DNA of 64,000 nt, taken from the NCBI RefSeq assembly GCF_021398715.1, contig NZ_CP090347.1, positions 2,108,001-2,172,000 on the forward strand, written 5' to 3'. The first letter of the stretch is position 1. Each line of letters opens with the position of its first letter. The translations under genes were made by a program, and so were the position numbers. This stretch comes from Microbacterium binotii (GTDB taxonomy: Bacteria; Actinomycetota; Actinomycetes; Actinomycetales; Microbacteriaceae). The notes beneath the pieces are model-generated. The model saw only the letters and a list, made by a program, of their open reading frames with translations. It was not told where the DNA came from and did not search any database. Below are positions 30,570-40,565 of the stretch, in pieces.

Positions 30570-31807
30570 GCGTGGGCCTCCGTGTCGGGCGATGCGCTCT
30601 TCAGGAGCAGGGCGTCGGCCACCGTGGCCAGCGCGGCGGAGAAGAGCCGGGTGAACTCGTCGATCTCGACATCGCCGATGGTGAGCGGCGGTGCGATGCG
30701 GATGGTCTGGTCGTTGGGCGCGTTGACGACGAGCCCGTGCTGCTGGGCCGCGGCGACGACGGCCGGTGCGACGGGATGCGTGAGCGCCACACCGAGGAGC
30801 AGCCCCTGCCCGCGCACGCCCTCGATCAGGTCGGACTCGATCCCCGCGATCGCCTCCCTCAGCTGCGCACCGCGCACGGCCGCCGCCTCGACAAGGCCCG
30901 CACGCTCGATCTCCTCCAGCACGGCGCCGGCCACGGCGGTGCCCAGAGCGTTTCCTCCGAAGGTCGAACCGTGCGTCCCGGGGTAGAACAGGTCGCTGGC
31001 CGCACCGAAGGTGATCAGGGCGCCGATCGGGAACCCTCCGCCGATACCCTTGGCGACCGTGATCGCGTCGGGGGTGATGCCGGCGTGCTGGAATCCGAAC
31101 CACGCACCGGTGCGACCCGCACCGGTCTGGATCTCGTCGACGATGAGCAGCGCGCCGTGGCGCGCGGTGATCTCCCGCGCCGCCTCGAGATAGCCCGCAG
31201 GCAACGGCAGGACGCCCGCCTCGCCCTTGATGGGCTCGACGAACAGGGCGGCCACGCGCTCGTCCATCGCCGCCTCCAGCGCCTCGATGGTCGAGTCGAG
31301 GAACTCGACGCCGGGCACCATCGGCAGGAACGGCTCCTGCATGGCGGGCTTCCCGGTGAGCGCGAGCGTGCCCATCGTGCGGCCGTGGAATGCGCCGTTG
31401 AGCGCCAGGATGCGGGGGCGCTCGGCACCGCCATGGAGGCGAGCGAGCTTGAACGCCGCCTCGTTGGCCTCCGCGCCGGAGTTGCCGAAGTACACCCGTC
31501 CCGTCTCGCCGGCGCCTGAGAGACGCTTCAGGCGCGCCGCGAGCGCGAGCTGCGGAGGCGTCGCGAAGTAGTTCGACACGTGCGCGAGACGGGCCGCCTG
31601 CGAGGCGACGGCGTCGACGAACACCGGGTGGGCGTGGCCGAGGGCGTCGACGGCGATGCCAGCCAGGAAATCGAGGTAGCGTCGACCGTCCTCGTCCCAG
31701 AGGTAGGCGCCCTCACCGCGCACGAACAGCGCCATACGGTCGCCGACGTTGCGGACGAGGTCGCGTCCGGCGTCGTCCTGCCACGGGGTCACAGTCTGTT
31801 CGGCCAT
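30566..31807 (-). CDS. argD: Acetylornithine aminotransferase
   Basis: 413 residues, class III pyridoxal-phosphate aminotransferase. It converts N-acetylglutamate semialdehyde to N-acetylornithine with glutamate as donor. Visible are NSGAEANEAAFKLAR, ALNGAFHGRTMG, VDEIQTGAGRTG with the cofactor Asp, and the Schiff-base Lys in TVAKGIGGG. The ATG at 31807 overlaps the argB stop by one base (TGATG). A GTG one codon upstream is the alternative. Confidence 0.97.
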   Translation of the reverse strand: MAEQTVTPWQDDAGRDLVRNVGDRMALFVRGEGAYLWDEDGRRYLDFLAGIAVDALGHAHPVFVDAVASQAARLAHVSNYFATPPQLALAARLKRLSGAGETGRVYFGNSGAEANEAAFKLARLHGGAERPRILALNGAFHGRTMGTLALTGKPAMQEPFLPMVPGVEFLDSTIEALEAAMDERVAALFVEPIKGEAGVLPLPAGYLEAAREITARHGALLIVDEIQTGAGRTGAWFGFQHAGITPDAITVAKGIGGGFPIGALITFGAASDLFYPGTHGSTFGGNALGTAVAGAVLEEIERAGLVEAAAVRGAQLREAIAGIESDLIEGVRGQGLLLGVALTHPVAPAVVAAAQQHGLVVNAPNDQTIRIAPPLTIGDVEIDEFTRLFSAALATVADALLLKSASPDTEAHA

Positions 31808-32709
31808 CACGCCACCACCTCTGTTCCGATGCCTTTCTGAGTGAAGAGTTCGACGAGCACCGAGTGCGGCACCCGTCCGTCGATGATCGCCGCGGTGGGC
31901 ACGCCGCCCGTGACCGCGTCGAGGCAGGCCTGCATCTTCGGGATCATCCCCGACTCCAGACGCGGGAGCATCTCCTCCAACTCCGCGGAGGTCAGATGCG
32001 ACACGAGCGAATCGCGGTTGGGCCAGTCCGCGTAGAGGCCGGGCACGTCGGTCAGCACGACGAGCTTCACGGCCCCCAGCGCCACGGCGAGAGCAGCCGC
32101 GGCCGCATCCGCGTTCACGTTGAGCGAGTGACCGGTGTGATCGAGATCGGGCGCGATGGAGGACACGACGGGGATGCGCCCGGCCTCGAGCTGGTCGATG
32201 ATCGGCTGCGGGTCGACCGAGACCACATCGCCCACCCGACCGAGGTCGTGCTCGACGCCGTCGACGACGACGCCGCGGCGGCGTCCGCCGAACAGTCCCG
32301 CATCCTCGCCCGAGAGTCCGGTCGCGACGGGACCGTGCGCGTTGATCTTGGCGACCAGCTGCGGGTTGATCTGACCGGTGAGCACCATGCGCACGACCGT
32401 GATCGCTTCCGTGGACGTGACGCGGTAGCCGCCCTTGAACTCGCTCGGGATGGCGAGCCTGTCCAGCATGTTGGAGATCTGTGGTCCGCCGCCGTGCACG
32501 ACGACGGGCTTCACGCCGACGTAGCGGAGGTAGGCGATGTCGGCGGCGAAGGCGTCCTGGAGCTCATCGGAGACCATCGCGTTGCCGCCGTACTTCACGA
32601 CCACGATCTGCTCGCGGTAGCGCTTGAGCCACGGCAGCGACTCGATGAGCGTCTCGGCCTTCGCGCTGGCGGCGGCGGGGTCGGTGTCTTGCAGATCGAT
32701 ACCTGTCAT
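31807..32709 (-). CDS. argB: Acetylglutamate kinase
   Basis: 300 residues, amino-acid kinase family. It phosphorylates N-acetylglutamate and is normally the arginine-inhibited step. Motifs are VVKYGGNAM (phosphate loop), [27 protein letters not shown] and [10 protein letters not shown]. An N-terminal helix of about 25 residues before the kinase fold ([16 protein letters not shown]) is the element that allows hexamer formation and arginine inhibition in this family, so feedback control is likely. It overlaps the argJ stop by four bases. Confidence 0.97.
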   Translation of the reverse strand: MTGIDLQDTDPAAASAKAETLIESLPWLKRYREQIVVVKYGGNAMVSDELQDAFAADIAYLRYVGVKPVVVHGGGPQISNMLDRLAIPSEFKGGYRVTSTEAITVVRMVLTGQINPQLVAKINAHGPVATGLSGEDAGLFGGRRRGVVVDGVEHDLGRVGDVVSVDPQPIIDQLEAGRIPVVSSIAPDLDHTGHSLNVNADAAAAALAVALGAVKLVVLTDVPGLYADWPNRDSLVSHLTSAELEEMLPRLESGMIPKMQACLDAVTGGVPTAAIIDGRVPHSVLVELFTQKGIGTEVVA

Positions 32710-33863
32710 GAGGAGTACGCGCTGTTCTCGTGGACGTAGTCGTGCGTGAGGTCGTTGGTGCGGATCGTCGCCTCGACGTCGCCGACCTTCAGGTCCACGA
32801 CGAGGTCGGTCGCGCGGGGAGTCAGATCGACCTCTTCGCGCGGGGCGTCGGGACCGCCGGCGGAGCAGACCCGCACGCCGTTCATCCAGACGTCGACGTC
32901 GTAGGGGTCGAAGGCGGCCTGCGTGGTGCCGATCGCGGCCAGCACCCTCCCCCAGTTCGGGTCGTTGCCGAAGATCGCCGCCTTGAAGAGGTTGTTGCGG
33001 GCGATGGAGCGCCCCACCTCGACGGCGTCCTCCTCGGATGCGGCGTGCACGACGCGGATGGTGATGTCGTGGCTCGCGCCCTCGGCGTCGCCCTGCAGCT
33101 GCCGCGCCAGGTCGTCGCACAGCGCGACCAGCCCCGCGCGGAAGGCCGCCGGATCCGGCTCGACACCGCTCGCGCCGCTGACGAGCAGGCTCACCTGGTC
33201 GTTCGTCGACATGCAGCCGTCGGAGTCGAGGCGGTCGAAGCTGACGTGGGTCGCGGCGCGGAGGTGCGCGTCGGCGTCGGACGCCGTCAGCACCGCATCC
33301 GTCGTGATGACCACGAGCATCGTGGCGAGACCCGGCGCGAGCATGCCCGCGCCCTTGGCGATGCCGCCGATCGTCCAGCCGTCTCCGGCGTACACGCTCG
33401 TCTTCGCGACGGAGTCGGTGGTCATGATGGCGTGCGCTGCATCCGGACCTCCGTCGGCGGACAACGCGGCGACACCCGCCTCCACGCCCTGGAGGACCTT
33501 CGCGCGGAACGCCTCGTCACCGGTTCCGATCAGACCGGTCGAGCACACCAGGATGTCGCCGGGCGCGACGCCGAGCAGCTCGGCCGCTCGCTCGGCGGTC
33601 TGGTGGGTGGTCTGGAAACCGAAGGAGCCCGTAAAGCAGTTCGCGCCGCCGGAGTTCAGCACGATGGCCTCGACGACGCCATCGGTGATGACCTGCTCCG
33701 ACCACAGGATGGGGTTGGCCTTGGCTCTGTTGGAGGTGAAGACCGCGGCGCCGACCTTGAGAGGTCCGCGGTTGACGACGACGGCCACGTCGGACTTGCC
33801 GGTCGACTTCAGGCCGGCGGCGACACCGGCCGCCTCGAATCCTGCGGGGGCGGTGACGGTCAC
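32706..33863 (-). CDS. argJ: Glutamate N-acetyltransferase / ornithine acetyltransferase
   Basis: 385 residues. It recycles the acetyl group from N-acetylornithine to glutamate. The self-cleavage motif [15 protein letters not shown] is present; the family cuts before the Thr to give alpha and beta chains with Thr as the nucleophile. Oxyanion residues lie in SSTGLIG-type sequence (CSTGLIGTG). The start is GTG at 33863, overlapping the argC stop (GTGA). With argJ present, the cyclic acetyl pathway is expected. Confidence 0.96.
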   Translation of the reverse strand: MTVTAPAGFEAAGVAAGLKSTGKSDVAVVVNRGPLKVGAAVFTSNRAKANPILWSEQVITDGVVEAIVLNSGGANCFTGSFGFQTTHQTAERAAELLGVAPGDILVCSTGLIGTGDEAFRAKVLQGVEAGVAALSADGGPDAAHAIMTTDSVAKTSVYAGDGWTIGGIAKGAGMLAPGLATMLVVITTDAVLTASDADAHLRAATHVSFDRLDSDGCMSTNDQVSLLVSGASGVEPDPAAFRAGLVALCDDLARQLQGDAEGASHDITIRVVHAASEEDAVEVGRSIARNNLFKAAIFGNDPNWGRVLAAIGTTQAAFDPYDVDVWMNGVRVCSAGGPDAPREEVDLTPRATDLVVDLKVGDVEATIRTNDLTHDYVHENSAYSS

Positions 33864-34906
33864 GGCGCGACTCCGTTCACGGTGAGCGCCCGGTGTTCGG
33901 GAAGACCGAGCGCGATGTTCATGGACTGCACGGCGGCGCCCGCCGTGCCCTTGACGAGATTGTCGACGGCGGCGACCACGACGACGCGGTTCGCCGCGCG
34001 ATCGATGGCGAGTCCGAGCAGCGCGGTGTTGGCTCCCAGCACATCCGCCGTGCGGGGGAACGCCCCCTCCGGCAGCAGCTGCACGAACGTCTCGTCCGCG
34101 TAGGCCGTCTCCCACGCCTCCCGGATCTCGGCGTCGGTGGCACCGGGCGCGATCGGCGCCGTGGAGGTGGCGAGGATGCCGCGCGACATCGGGACGATGA
34201 CGGGCGTGAAGGAGATGCGCACGTCGCCCCGGGCACCGGCTCCGGCGAGCGCCTGCTGGATCTCCGGGATGTGGCGGTGCGTGCCGCCGACGGCGTAGGG
34301 GTTGGCCGTGCCGAGGATCTCGCTCGCCAGCAGGTGCGGCTTGAGGCTCTTCCCGGCGCCGGAAGGGCCGACGGCGAGGACGCTGACGATGTCGCCCGGA
34401 TCGATGACGCCGGCGGCGACACCAGGGGCGAGGCTCAGCGAGACCGTCGAGGCGTTGCAGCCGGGAGCGGCGATGCGCGACGCTCCGACGAGCCGCTCGC
34501 GCTGCTTGGCGCCGTCGACGAGAAGCTCCGGCACGCCGTAGGTCCACGCGTCGTGGAACTCGCCGCCGTAGAAGGCGGCCCACGCATCGGCGGAGGTGAG
34601 CCGGTGATCGGCCCCGGCGTCGATGACGAGCGGGACCTCGGCGAGCGCGTCGGTGTACTGACCGGACTGTCCGTGCGGCAGTGCCAGCACGACGATGTCG
34701 TGACCGGCGAGCACCTCGGGCGTCGTCGGCTGGAGCTCGAGGTGCGCGAGCGAGCGCAGGTGCGGCTGCTGCGAGATCAGCGAGGTTCCGGCATTCGAAT
34801 GCGCGGTGACCGTGCGGATCTCGACGTCGGGGTGCGCGGAGAGGATGCGGAGGATCTCGCCTCCCGCATAGCCGGACGCGCCGGATACGGCGACCGAATA
34901 GGGCAT
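33860..34906 (-). CDS. argC: N-acetyl-gamma-glutamyl-phosphate reductase
   Basis: 348 residues. It reduces N-acetylglutamyl phosphate with NADPH. The N-terminal [14 protein letters not shown] binds NADPH, the catalytic Cys lies in APGCNAST, and HRHIPEIQQ carries the conserved His. The ATG at 34906 has AAGGTGGA upstream. A CAGACT box on the minus strand would start the message about 8-10 bases before the Shine-Dalgarno sequence. It is the first gene of argCJBDF. No clear ArgR operator was seen. Confidence 0.97.
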   Translation of the reverse strand: MPYSVAVSGASGYAGGEILRILSAHPDVEIRTVTAHSNAGTSLISQQPHLRSLAHLELQPTTPEVLAGHDIVVLALPHGQSGQYTDALAEVPLVIDAGADHRLTSADAWAAFYGGEFHDAWTYGVPELLVDGAKQRERLVGASRIAAPGCNASTVSLSLAPGVAAGVIDPGDIVSVLAVGPSGAGKSLKPHLLASEILGTANPYAVGGTHRHIPEIQQALAGAGARGDVRISFTPVIVPMSRGILATSTAPIAPGATDAEIREAWETAYADETFVQLLPEGAFPRTADVLGANTALLGLAIDRAANRVVVVAAVDNLVKGTAGAAVQSMNIALGLPEHRALTVNGVAP

Positions 34907-35143
34907 GGGTTCCACCTTAGAGTCTGGGAGCTGTGCGCTCGCGCGCACCGGCGGCATCGGCGACGCCCGCGCACCCGGACCGGTGCGGCACGCATCGCCT
35001 AGATTCGGCGGTCTCCCAGACGTCGGCGCACGACCACGCGCTGTGCGCTGTGGAACCGGGCCGAGGACATGCGCCGACGATAGCGGCGTGCACACCGCAT
35101 CCGCAACTCGGCGCGCGTCTGATGCTCCCACCAGACTGGAGCG
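34907..35143. promoter_or_regulatory. Intergenic region between argC and the AAA ATPase gene
   Basis: This 237-base gap separates divergent genes. It contains an inverted repeat GTCTGGGAG (34922-34930) and CTCCCAGAC (35013-35021), each overlapping a possible CAGACT or TAGATT -10 box, and a CAGACT box (35132-35137) six bases before the ATPase start. No gene is supported here. Confidence 0.4.
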
Positions 35144-36274
35144 ATGCTGCAGACCATCGCCGTCTCCGGATACCGGTCGCTCCGCGACGTCGTCGTGCCG
35201 CTGGGCGCTCTCACCGTCGTCACCGGCGCGAACGGCACCGGCAAGTCGAACCTCTACCGCGCCCTGCGCCTGCTCGCGGGAGCCGCCACCGGCGGCATGG
35301 TCGAAGCGGTCGCGCGCGAGGGAGGCCTGTCTTCGTTGCTGTGGGCCGGTCCCGAGCACGGCGGCGGCGAAGGCACCCTGCGACGCGACCCGGTCGCCGT
35401 GCGGTTGGGATTCGCCTCCGACGAGCTCGGCTATCTGGTGGATCTCGGCCTGCCTCAGACCGGCAGCGCGAGCCTGTTCTCCCGCGATCCAGAGATCAAA
35501 CGCGAACAGGTCTTCGCCGGCGCGGTCGCCAAGCCCTCGACGTTGCTGGTCGATCGACGGGGCCCGGCGACGCGCGTGCGCGAGGAGTCGTGGACCACGC
35601 TTCGACAACCGCTCGCAGCGTTCGAGAGCATCCTCCTCGACCTCGCCGACGGCGACACCGGTCCCGAGCTGCTGGCGCTGCGACGCACCCTGGCGAGCTG
35701 GCGTTTCTACGATCATTTCCGCGTGGATGCGGACGCCCCCGCACGTGCCCCGCGGGTGGGCACGCGCACGCGCGCCCTCGCCCACGGCGGCGAGGACGTC
35801 GCGGCGCTGTGGGCGAGCGTGCGCGAAGCGGGCGCGGGCGACACCCTCGACGGGGAGGTCGATCGTGCGTTCCCCGGCATGCGGGTGCAGATCGACGCGG
35901 AGGACGGGCGGCTGCGACTGCGACTGCGTCAGCCCGGACTCCTGCGCGCGCTCGACGTCGCCGAGGTCAGCGACGGCGTCCTGCGCTATCTGCTGCTGTG
36001 CGCCGCGCTACTGCCCGCGACCCCGGGGCCGCTCATCGTGCTCAACGAGCCGGAGGCGAGCCTGCACGAGAGCCTGCTCGCGCCGCTGGCGCAACTCATC
36101 GTGTCCGCCTCGCGGCGCACCCAGGTGATCGTGGTCACCCACGCGACCCCGCTCGCTCGCCGGCTCGAGGACGCCGGCGCCCTCGGCCACCGTTTGGCGC
36201 GCAGTGCCGACGGCACGATCGTCGAGGACCAGGGCTTCCTCGACGTCCCCGCATGGAACTGGGGCAGCCGCTGA
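35144..36274 (+). CDS. AAA-family ATPase of the RecF/SMC-like (COG4637) type
   Basis: 376 residues. The Walker A motif [14 protein letters not shown] (about 29-42) follows a SMC-like start ([16 protein letters not shown]). Near the C-terminus are the signature-like [16 protein letters not shown], Walker [17 protein letters not shown] and the H-loop VTHATPLA. This is the single-chain ABC-ATPase type found in predicted ATPases of phage-defence and DNA-related systems. Here it stands alone without a nuclease or toxin partner. The ATG at 35144 follows CAGACT by six bases. Its role is unknown. Confidence 0.85.
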   Translation: MLQTIAVSGYRSLRDVVVPLGALTVVTGANGTGKSNLYRALRLLAGAATGGMVEAVAREGGLSSLLWAGPEHGGGEGTLRRDPVAVRLGFASDELGYLVDLGLPQTGSASLFSRDPEIKREQVFAGAVAKPSTLLVDRRGPATRVREESWTTLRQPLAAFESILLDLADGDTGPELLALRRTLASWRFYDHFRVDADAPARAPRVGTRTRALAHGGEDVAALWASVREAGAGDTLDGEVDRAFPGMRVQIDAEDGRLRLRLRQPGLLRALDVAEVSDGVLRYLLLCAALLPATPGPLIVLNEPEASLHESLLAPLAQLIVSASRRTQVIVVTHATPLARRLEDAGALGHRLARSADGTIVEDQGFLDVPAWNWGSR

Positions 36275-36304
36275 GCGGAGCGCGCGGGCGCAGGCCCTCC
36301 GAAC

Positions 36305-38824
36305 TCAGTCGCGCAGGACGGCTCCGAACCGCTCGGCGGCCACCGCGACGCCCGCGAGCTTCGCGTCGGTCGCCTCCGCCGAGGTCAGCGTGCGGTCCTC
36401 CGCGCGGAAGCGCAGTGCGAACGTCAGGCTCTTCGAGCCCTGGTCCACCCCCTGGCCGCGGTAGTCGTCCACCAGCCGCGCCGACTCGAGCAGTGCTCCG
36501 GCCCCGTCGACGAGCGCGGCGCGGACATCCGCGGCCGCGGCCTCGGCGGGAACCACGAGGGAGACGTCCTGCGTCGCCGCGGGATAGCCCGACAACGACG
36601 CGGCGACGACGCGCGAGCCCGCGATCTCGACAAGGAGATCGAGATCGAGCTCGGCCACGGTGATCCGGCCGGGCAGATCGGCGGCCTCGGAGACGGCGGG
36701 GAGAAGCTCGCCCACATAACCGACGACGGTGCCCGCGACCGACACGATGCCGGTGCGGCCCGGATGGAGGGCGGCGCGCAGTCCCTGCGCGACGGCCACC
36801 TCCACACCCGCCGCGGCCGCGATCACTCGGACCGCGTCGAGCGCCTCGCTGAGCCCCGCGGCCTCTGCGGAGCGCCCCGGCTGCTTGGGCGCGACGGCGC
36901 CCGCCACGAGCACGGCCACGTGGCGGCGCTGCGGCGGGATCGACCCGTCCAGCTGAGCGAGGGTCGCCGCATCCGGGCGCACCGCCAGGGGCGGGACGAA
37001 CGACGTGCCGTACGTGACGCCGGGCTCGGGGAGGAACACCGACCCCGCCTCGAAGAGGCTCAGATCCACCAGGCCGCGTGCGACGTTGCGGTGCGCGACC
37101 TGAAGCAGGCCCGGCACCAGCGAGCGGCGGAGATACGCCGCCTGCGAGTCCAGCGCATTGGCGAGCTTGATGCTCGGCACCGAGGACCCGTCTGCACTGC
37201 CGTGGAGGTCGTTCTGCTCACGCGCGACGAACGGGAACGACGGCGTCTCGACGTATCCCGCGGCGGCGAGCGCATTCGAGACGCGGCGCCGGCCCTGCTG
37301 CGCCGGCGTCCAGCCGCGTCCCGAGGGGGCGACCGGCAGCACGGAGGGGATGCGGTCGTATCCCTCGATGCGGGCGACCTCCTCTGCGAGCGTCCACGCG
37401 TCGGTGAGGTCGGGACGCCACGTCGGCGCGTCAACGAACCACGCCGAACCGGTGTCGTGCACCGTCGCCCCGATGAGCTCGAGGGCTGCGACGATCTGCT
37501 CTCGCGTGTAGTCGACGCCGATGAGGCCGGGCACGAAGTCGTACTCGAGCGCGATCGCCTCGCGCTCGAGCTCCGCCCCGAGCGCGGCGCCGGTCGCGTC
37601 GGCGGTGCCGCCGGCGTACTGCACCATCAGCTCGACGACGCGCTGGGCGGCCGCGTACGGGACGGCCGGGTCCACTCCCCGCTCGAAGCGGCGTGACGCC
37701 TCCGACGGCAGCTTGTGGCGACGGGCCGTGCGGGCGATCGAGATCTGATCGAAGATCGCCGCCTCGATGAGCACGTTCGTGGTGGCGTCGCTCATCTCGG
37801 TGGCGGCGCCGCCCATGACGCCGGCGAGGCCGATGGGCCCCGAGTCGTCGGTGATCAGCAGGTCCTCGGCGTCGAGCGTGCGGACGACCCCGTCGAGGGT
37901 CTCGAGCTTCTCGCCCGCTCGAGCCCGGCGCACGGTGATCCCGCCGGTCAGCTTGTCGAGGTCGTAGCCGTGGATCGGGTTGCCGAGCTCGAGCATCACG
38001 TAGTTGGTGATATCGATCAGGATGCCGAGCGAGCGGATGCCGGCGAGCGTGAGGCGCGTGATCATCCACGGCGGTGTGGGGCGGGAAGCATCGACGCCCC
38101 GCACGACGCGGGCGACGAACTCCGTGACGCCCGCGCGTCCGCGGATCGGGTTCTCATCGGACACGGCGAGCGGGAAACCCTCCCCCGGCTCGTCGAGCGG
38201 GCGCTCGGCGGGGTCGTGGAAGGCGGCGCCGGTCGCGTGCGAGTACTCGCGGGCCGCGCCGCGGATCGAGAGCGCGTAGCCGCGATCGGGGGTCACATTG
38301 ATGTCGACGGCGACGTCGTCGAGTCCCAGCAACGCGATCGCATCGGTGCCGACGGGTGCGTCGATCCCGAGCTCGACGAGGCGGAGGATGCCGGAGTGCT
38401 CGCTGCCGAGCCCCAGCTCCTTCGCCGACGCGATCATGCCGTCGGACACGTGGCCGTAGGTCTTGCGCGCCGCGATCGGGAAGGGCCCGGGAAGCACCGA
38501 GCCGGGCAGGGTCACGACGACCTTGTCACCGGGGAAGAAATTGCGCGCGCCGCAGACGATGCCGTGGATGTCGGCCCCGCCGTCGGCCGCCGTCTCGCCC
38601 TCCGGCGCGACGCGCACCTGGCACCACCGGATCGTCTTGCCGTTGGACTGCGGCTCCTCCTCGAACGAGAGCACCTCGCCCACGACGATCGGTCCCTGCA
38701 GTTCGAAGCGGTGGACGTCCTCCTCCTCGAACCCGACCCGCACGAAGGCGGCCAGGACGTCCTCGGGAGAGGCCTGGGCAGGAACCTCGACGAACTCACG
38801 CAACCACGACAGCGGAACGCGCAT
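36305..38824 (-). CDS. pheT: Phenylalanyl-tRNA synthetase beta subunit
   Basis: 839 residues, the normal length. Domains in order: B1 and the tRNA-binding OB fold (about 40-155), B3/B4 editing domain, B5 DNA-binding-like domain, catalytic-like B6/B7, and a C-terminal anticodon-binding B8 domain (about 745-839). It pairs with PheS as an alpha2beta2 enzyme that charges tRNA-Phe. The ATG overlaps the pheS stop by one base (TGATG). It converges with the ATPase gene, 30 bases apart. Confidence 0.97.
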   Translation of the reverse strand: MRVPLSWLREFVEVPAQASPEDVLAAFVRVGFEEEDVHRFELQGPIVVGEVLSFEEEPQSNGKTIRWCQVRVAPEGETAADGGADIHGIVCGARNFFPGDKVVVTLPGSVLPGPFPIAARKTYGHVSDGMIASAKELGLGSEHSGILRLVELGIDAPVGTDAIALLGLDDVAVDINVTPDRGYALSIRGAAREYSHATGAAFHDPAERPLDEPGEGFPLAVSDENPIRGRAGVTEFVARVVRGVDASRPTPPWMITRLTLAGIRSLGILIDITNYVMLELGNPIHGYDLDKLTGGITVRRARAGEKLETLDGVVRTLDAEDLLITDDSGPIGLAGVMGGAATEMSDATTNVLIEAAIFDQISIARTARRHKLPSEASRRFERGVDPAVPYAAAQRVVELMVQYAGGTADATGAALGAELEREAIALEYDFVPGLIGVDYTREQIVAALELIGATVHDTGSAWFVDAPTWRPDLTDAWTLAEEVARIEGYDRIPSVLPVAPSGRGWTPAQQGRRRVSNALAAAGYVETPSFPFVAREQNDLHGSADGSSVPSIKLANALDSQAAYLRRSLVPGLLQVAHRNVARGLVDLSLFEAGSVFLPEPGVTYGTSFVPPLAVRPDAATLAQLDGSIPPQRRHVAVLVAGAVAPKQPGRSAEAAGLSEALDAVRVIAAAAGVEVAVAQGLRAALHPGRTGIVSVAGTVVGYVGELLPAVSEAADLPGRITVAELDLDLLVEIAGSRVVAASLSGYPAATQDVSLVVPAEAAAADVRAALVDGAGALLESARLVDDYRGQGVDQGSKSLTFALRFRAEDRTLTSAEATDAKLAGVAVAAERFGAVLRD

Positions 38825-39870
38825 CACACCACCATCCCGAACTGCTCGCTGAATCGCACATCACCCTCGGCCATGTCCCTCATGTCCTGGACGTCGCTGC
38901 GGAACATCAGGGTGCGCTCGATCCCCATACCGAAGGCGAAGCCGGAGTACTCCTGCGGATCGATGCCCGCGGCGCGCAGCACGTTGGGGTTGACCATGCC
39001 GCACCCGCCCCACTCGATCCATCGCGCGCCGCCCTTGAAGGTGGGGTGCCAGAGGTCGAGCTCGGCGCTGGGCTCGGTGAAGGGGAAGTAGTTGGCGCGG
39101 AAGCGCGTCTTGGCCTCGGGCCCGAAGAGCTGGCGCGCGACGTGGTCGAGCGTGCCCTTCAGATGCGCCATCGTGATCCCCTTGTCGATGACGAGTCCTT
39201 CGAACTGGCTGAAGACCGGAAGGTGCGTGGCATCGAACTCGTCGGTGCGGTACACCCGGCCGGGGCACACGACGTAGATCGGAAGCTCGCGCTCGAGCAT
39301 CGACCGCACCTGCACCGGACTCGTGTGGGTGCGCATGACGAGGTGGCGATCGACCGGATCGACGAAGAACGTGTCCTGCATCTGGCGCGCGGGGTGATCG
39401 ACGTCGAAGTTGAGCGCGTCGAAGTTGAACCACTCGTGCTCGAGCTCCGGCCCCTCCGCGATCTCCCAGCCCATGCCGACGAAGATGTCGCCGATCTGCT
39501 CCTGCAGGAGCGTGAGCGGATGCCGCGCGCCGACCCGCGTGCGGACCGGGATCGCCGTGATGTCGACGCGCTCGGCCTCGAGGCGCGCCGCCGTCTCCGC
39601 CGTCTCGATCTCCGCCTCGCGGGCGGCGAGCGCCTGGTTCACGCGGCCCCGCGCCTGACCGACGAGCTTGCCGAACTCGGCCTTGCGCTCGTTCGGGACG
39701 TCACGGAGACGGGCGTTCAGCCGCGCGAGCGGCGAGCCCTCTCCGGCGTGGGCACTGCGTGCGGCCTTGAGGGCTGCGGAGTCGGCGGCTGCGGCGATGG
39801 CGGCCAGGGCCTCGTCGACCGCTGTGCTCACCGCATCGGGAGTGATCTCGTTCTGGGGTGCGTCGGACAC
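38824..39870 (-). CDS. pheS: Phenylalanyl-tRNA synthetase alpha subunit
   Basis: 348 residues. An N-terminal coiled coil (about 10-100) that binds tRNA is followed by the class II catalytic core with HPLTLLQEQIGDIF, FDALNFDVDHPAR, TSPVQVR (motif 2) and GFAFGMGIERTLMFR (motif 3). The start is GTG at 39870; a TAGACT box (plus 39879-39884) ends eight bases upstream and there is no Shine-Dalgarno, so the message is nearly leaderless. No attenuator or T-box is visible. It is followed directly by pheT. Confidence 0.97.
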   Translation of the reverse strand: MSDAPQNEITPDAVSTAVDEALAAIAAAADSAALKAARSAHAGEGSPLARLNARLRDVPNERKAEFGKLVGQARGRVNQALAAREAEIETAETAARLEAERVDITAIPVRTRVGARHPLTLLQEQIGDIFVGMGWEIAEGPELEHEWFNFDALNFDVDHPARQMQDTFFVDPVDRHLVMRTHTSPVQVRSMLERELPIYVVCPGRVYRTDEFDATHLPVFSQFEGLVIDKGITMAHLKGTLDHVARQLFGPEAKTRFRANYFPFTEPSAELDLWHPTFKGGARWIEWGGCGMVNPNVLRAAGIDPQEYSGFAFGMGIERTLMFRSDVQDMRDMAEGDVRFSEQFGMVV

Positions 39871-39881
39871 GGTGATCGAGT

Positions 39882-40514
39882 CTACCGGCGCGCTGCGGGC
39901 TCCGAAGCGGCCGAGAGGTCCGCCGCCGCGGTGATGAGCGCGAGCGCCGCGGCGAAGGGATCCGGGCGCCGGCTCGCCACATGCTCCGGCGCGAGCGCCG
40001 CCGTGCGGGAGGCGACCCCGAGGGCGTCGGCGGCGGTGCGCTGCTGCTCGTGGAAGGTGTACCCGACGACGAAGTGCGTGACGGCATCGGCCACGACCTG
40101 CGGCGCGTGCCCCGCATCCGGATAGCGCTCGGCGAGCACGAGGTGAAGGGGCGATTCCACCAGCCCGAGCGCGAGGGAGCTGGACACGACCTCGGCACCG
40201 TCGCGATGCGCGAGCAGGCGGTCGTGCAGGCGCTCCCCCAGCTTCCGGGCCGCCTCGCCGAGCGGCAGAGCCGCGCCGAGGGCGCCGACGGCGGACACGG
40301 GCGCGAGGATGCGGGCGCTGACGGCGGCGAGGAGCTCCTGTTTGTTCTCCACGTGCCAGTAGAGCGCGCTGGGCTGGACACCGAGCTCGTCCGCGAGTCG
40401 GCGCATCGACAGGTCCGGCAGCCCCACGCGATCCAGCAGCGCGAGGGCCGCATCCACGACGTCCGTCTTCGAGCGACGGGGCGCGCGGGAGGAGTTTGAG
40501 CCGTCGGCCACCAT
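39882..40514 (-). CDS. bioQ: TetR-family regulator, BioQ-like
   Basis: 210 residues. The N-terminal DNA-binding domain (about 15-60) has LSMRRLADELGVQPSALYWHVENKQELL, the TetR helix-turn-helix. The C-terminal part is of the TetR-C type. It is divergent from bioY, and the shared promoter carries two palindromes TGAAC-N3-GTTCA that closely resemble the BioQ box known from Corynebacterium and Mycobacterium, where BioQ represses biotin genes. The -10 box TACAGT (plus 40521-40526) ends six bases before the ATG, so the mRNA is probably leaderless and the gene autoregulated. The assignment rests on operator and context. Confidence 0.8.
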   Translation of the reverse strand: MVADGSNSSRAPRRSKTDVVDAALALLDRVGLPDLSMRRLADELGVQPSALYWHVENKQELLAAVSARILAPVSAVGALGAALPLGEAARKLGERLHDRLLAHRDGAEVVSSSLALGLVESPLHLVLAERYPDAGHAPQVVADAVTHFVVGYTFHEQQRTAADALGVASRTAALAPEHVASRRPDPFAAALALITAAADLSAASEPAARR

Positions 40515-40528
40515 GCGGGTACTGTACC

Positions 40529-40556
40529 TGAACAGTGTTCACATGAACGCCGTTCA
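40529..40556. promoter_or_regulatory. Tandem BioQ-type operators
   Basis: Two 13-base palindromes TGAAC-AGT-GTTCA (40529-40541) and TGAAC-GCC-GTTCA (40544-40556) are separated by two bases. The first sits between the regulator -10 box and its -35 region. The second overlaps the start of the bioY Shine-Dalgarno AGGAGG (40556-40562). Binding should block both directions. Confidence 0.88.
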
Positions 40557-40565
40557 GGAGGATCC

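Noticed and set aside
34907..35143. ArgR operator before argC
   Set aside because: No AT-rich palindrome of the ARG-box type is present in this GC-rich gap.
35144..36274. Defence island around the AAA ATPase
   Set aside because: No nuclease, toxin, methylase or mobile-element gene is adjacent; both neighbours are housekeeping genes.
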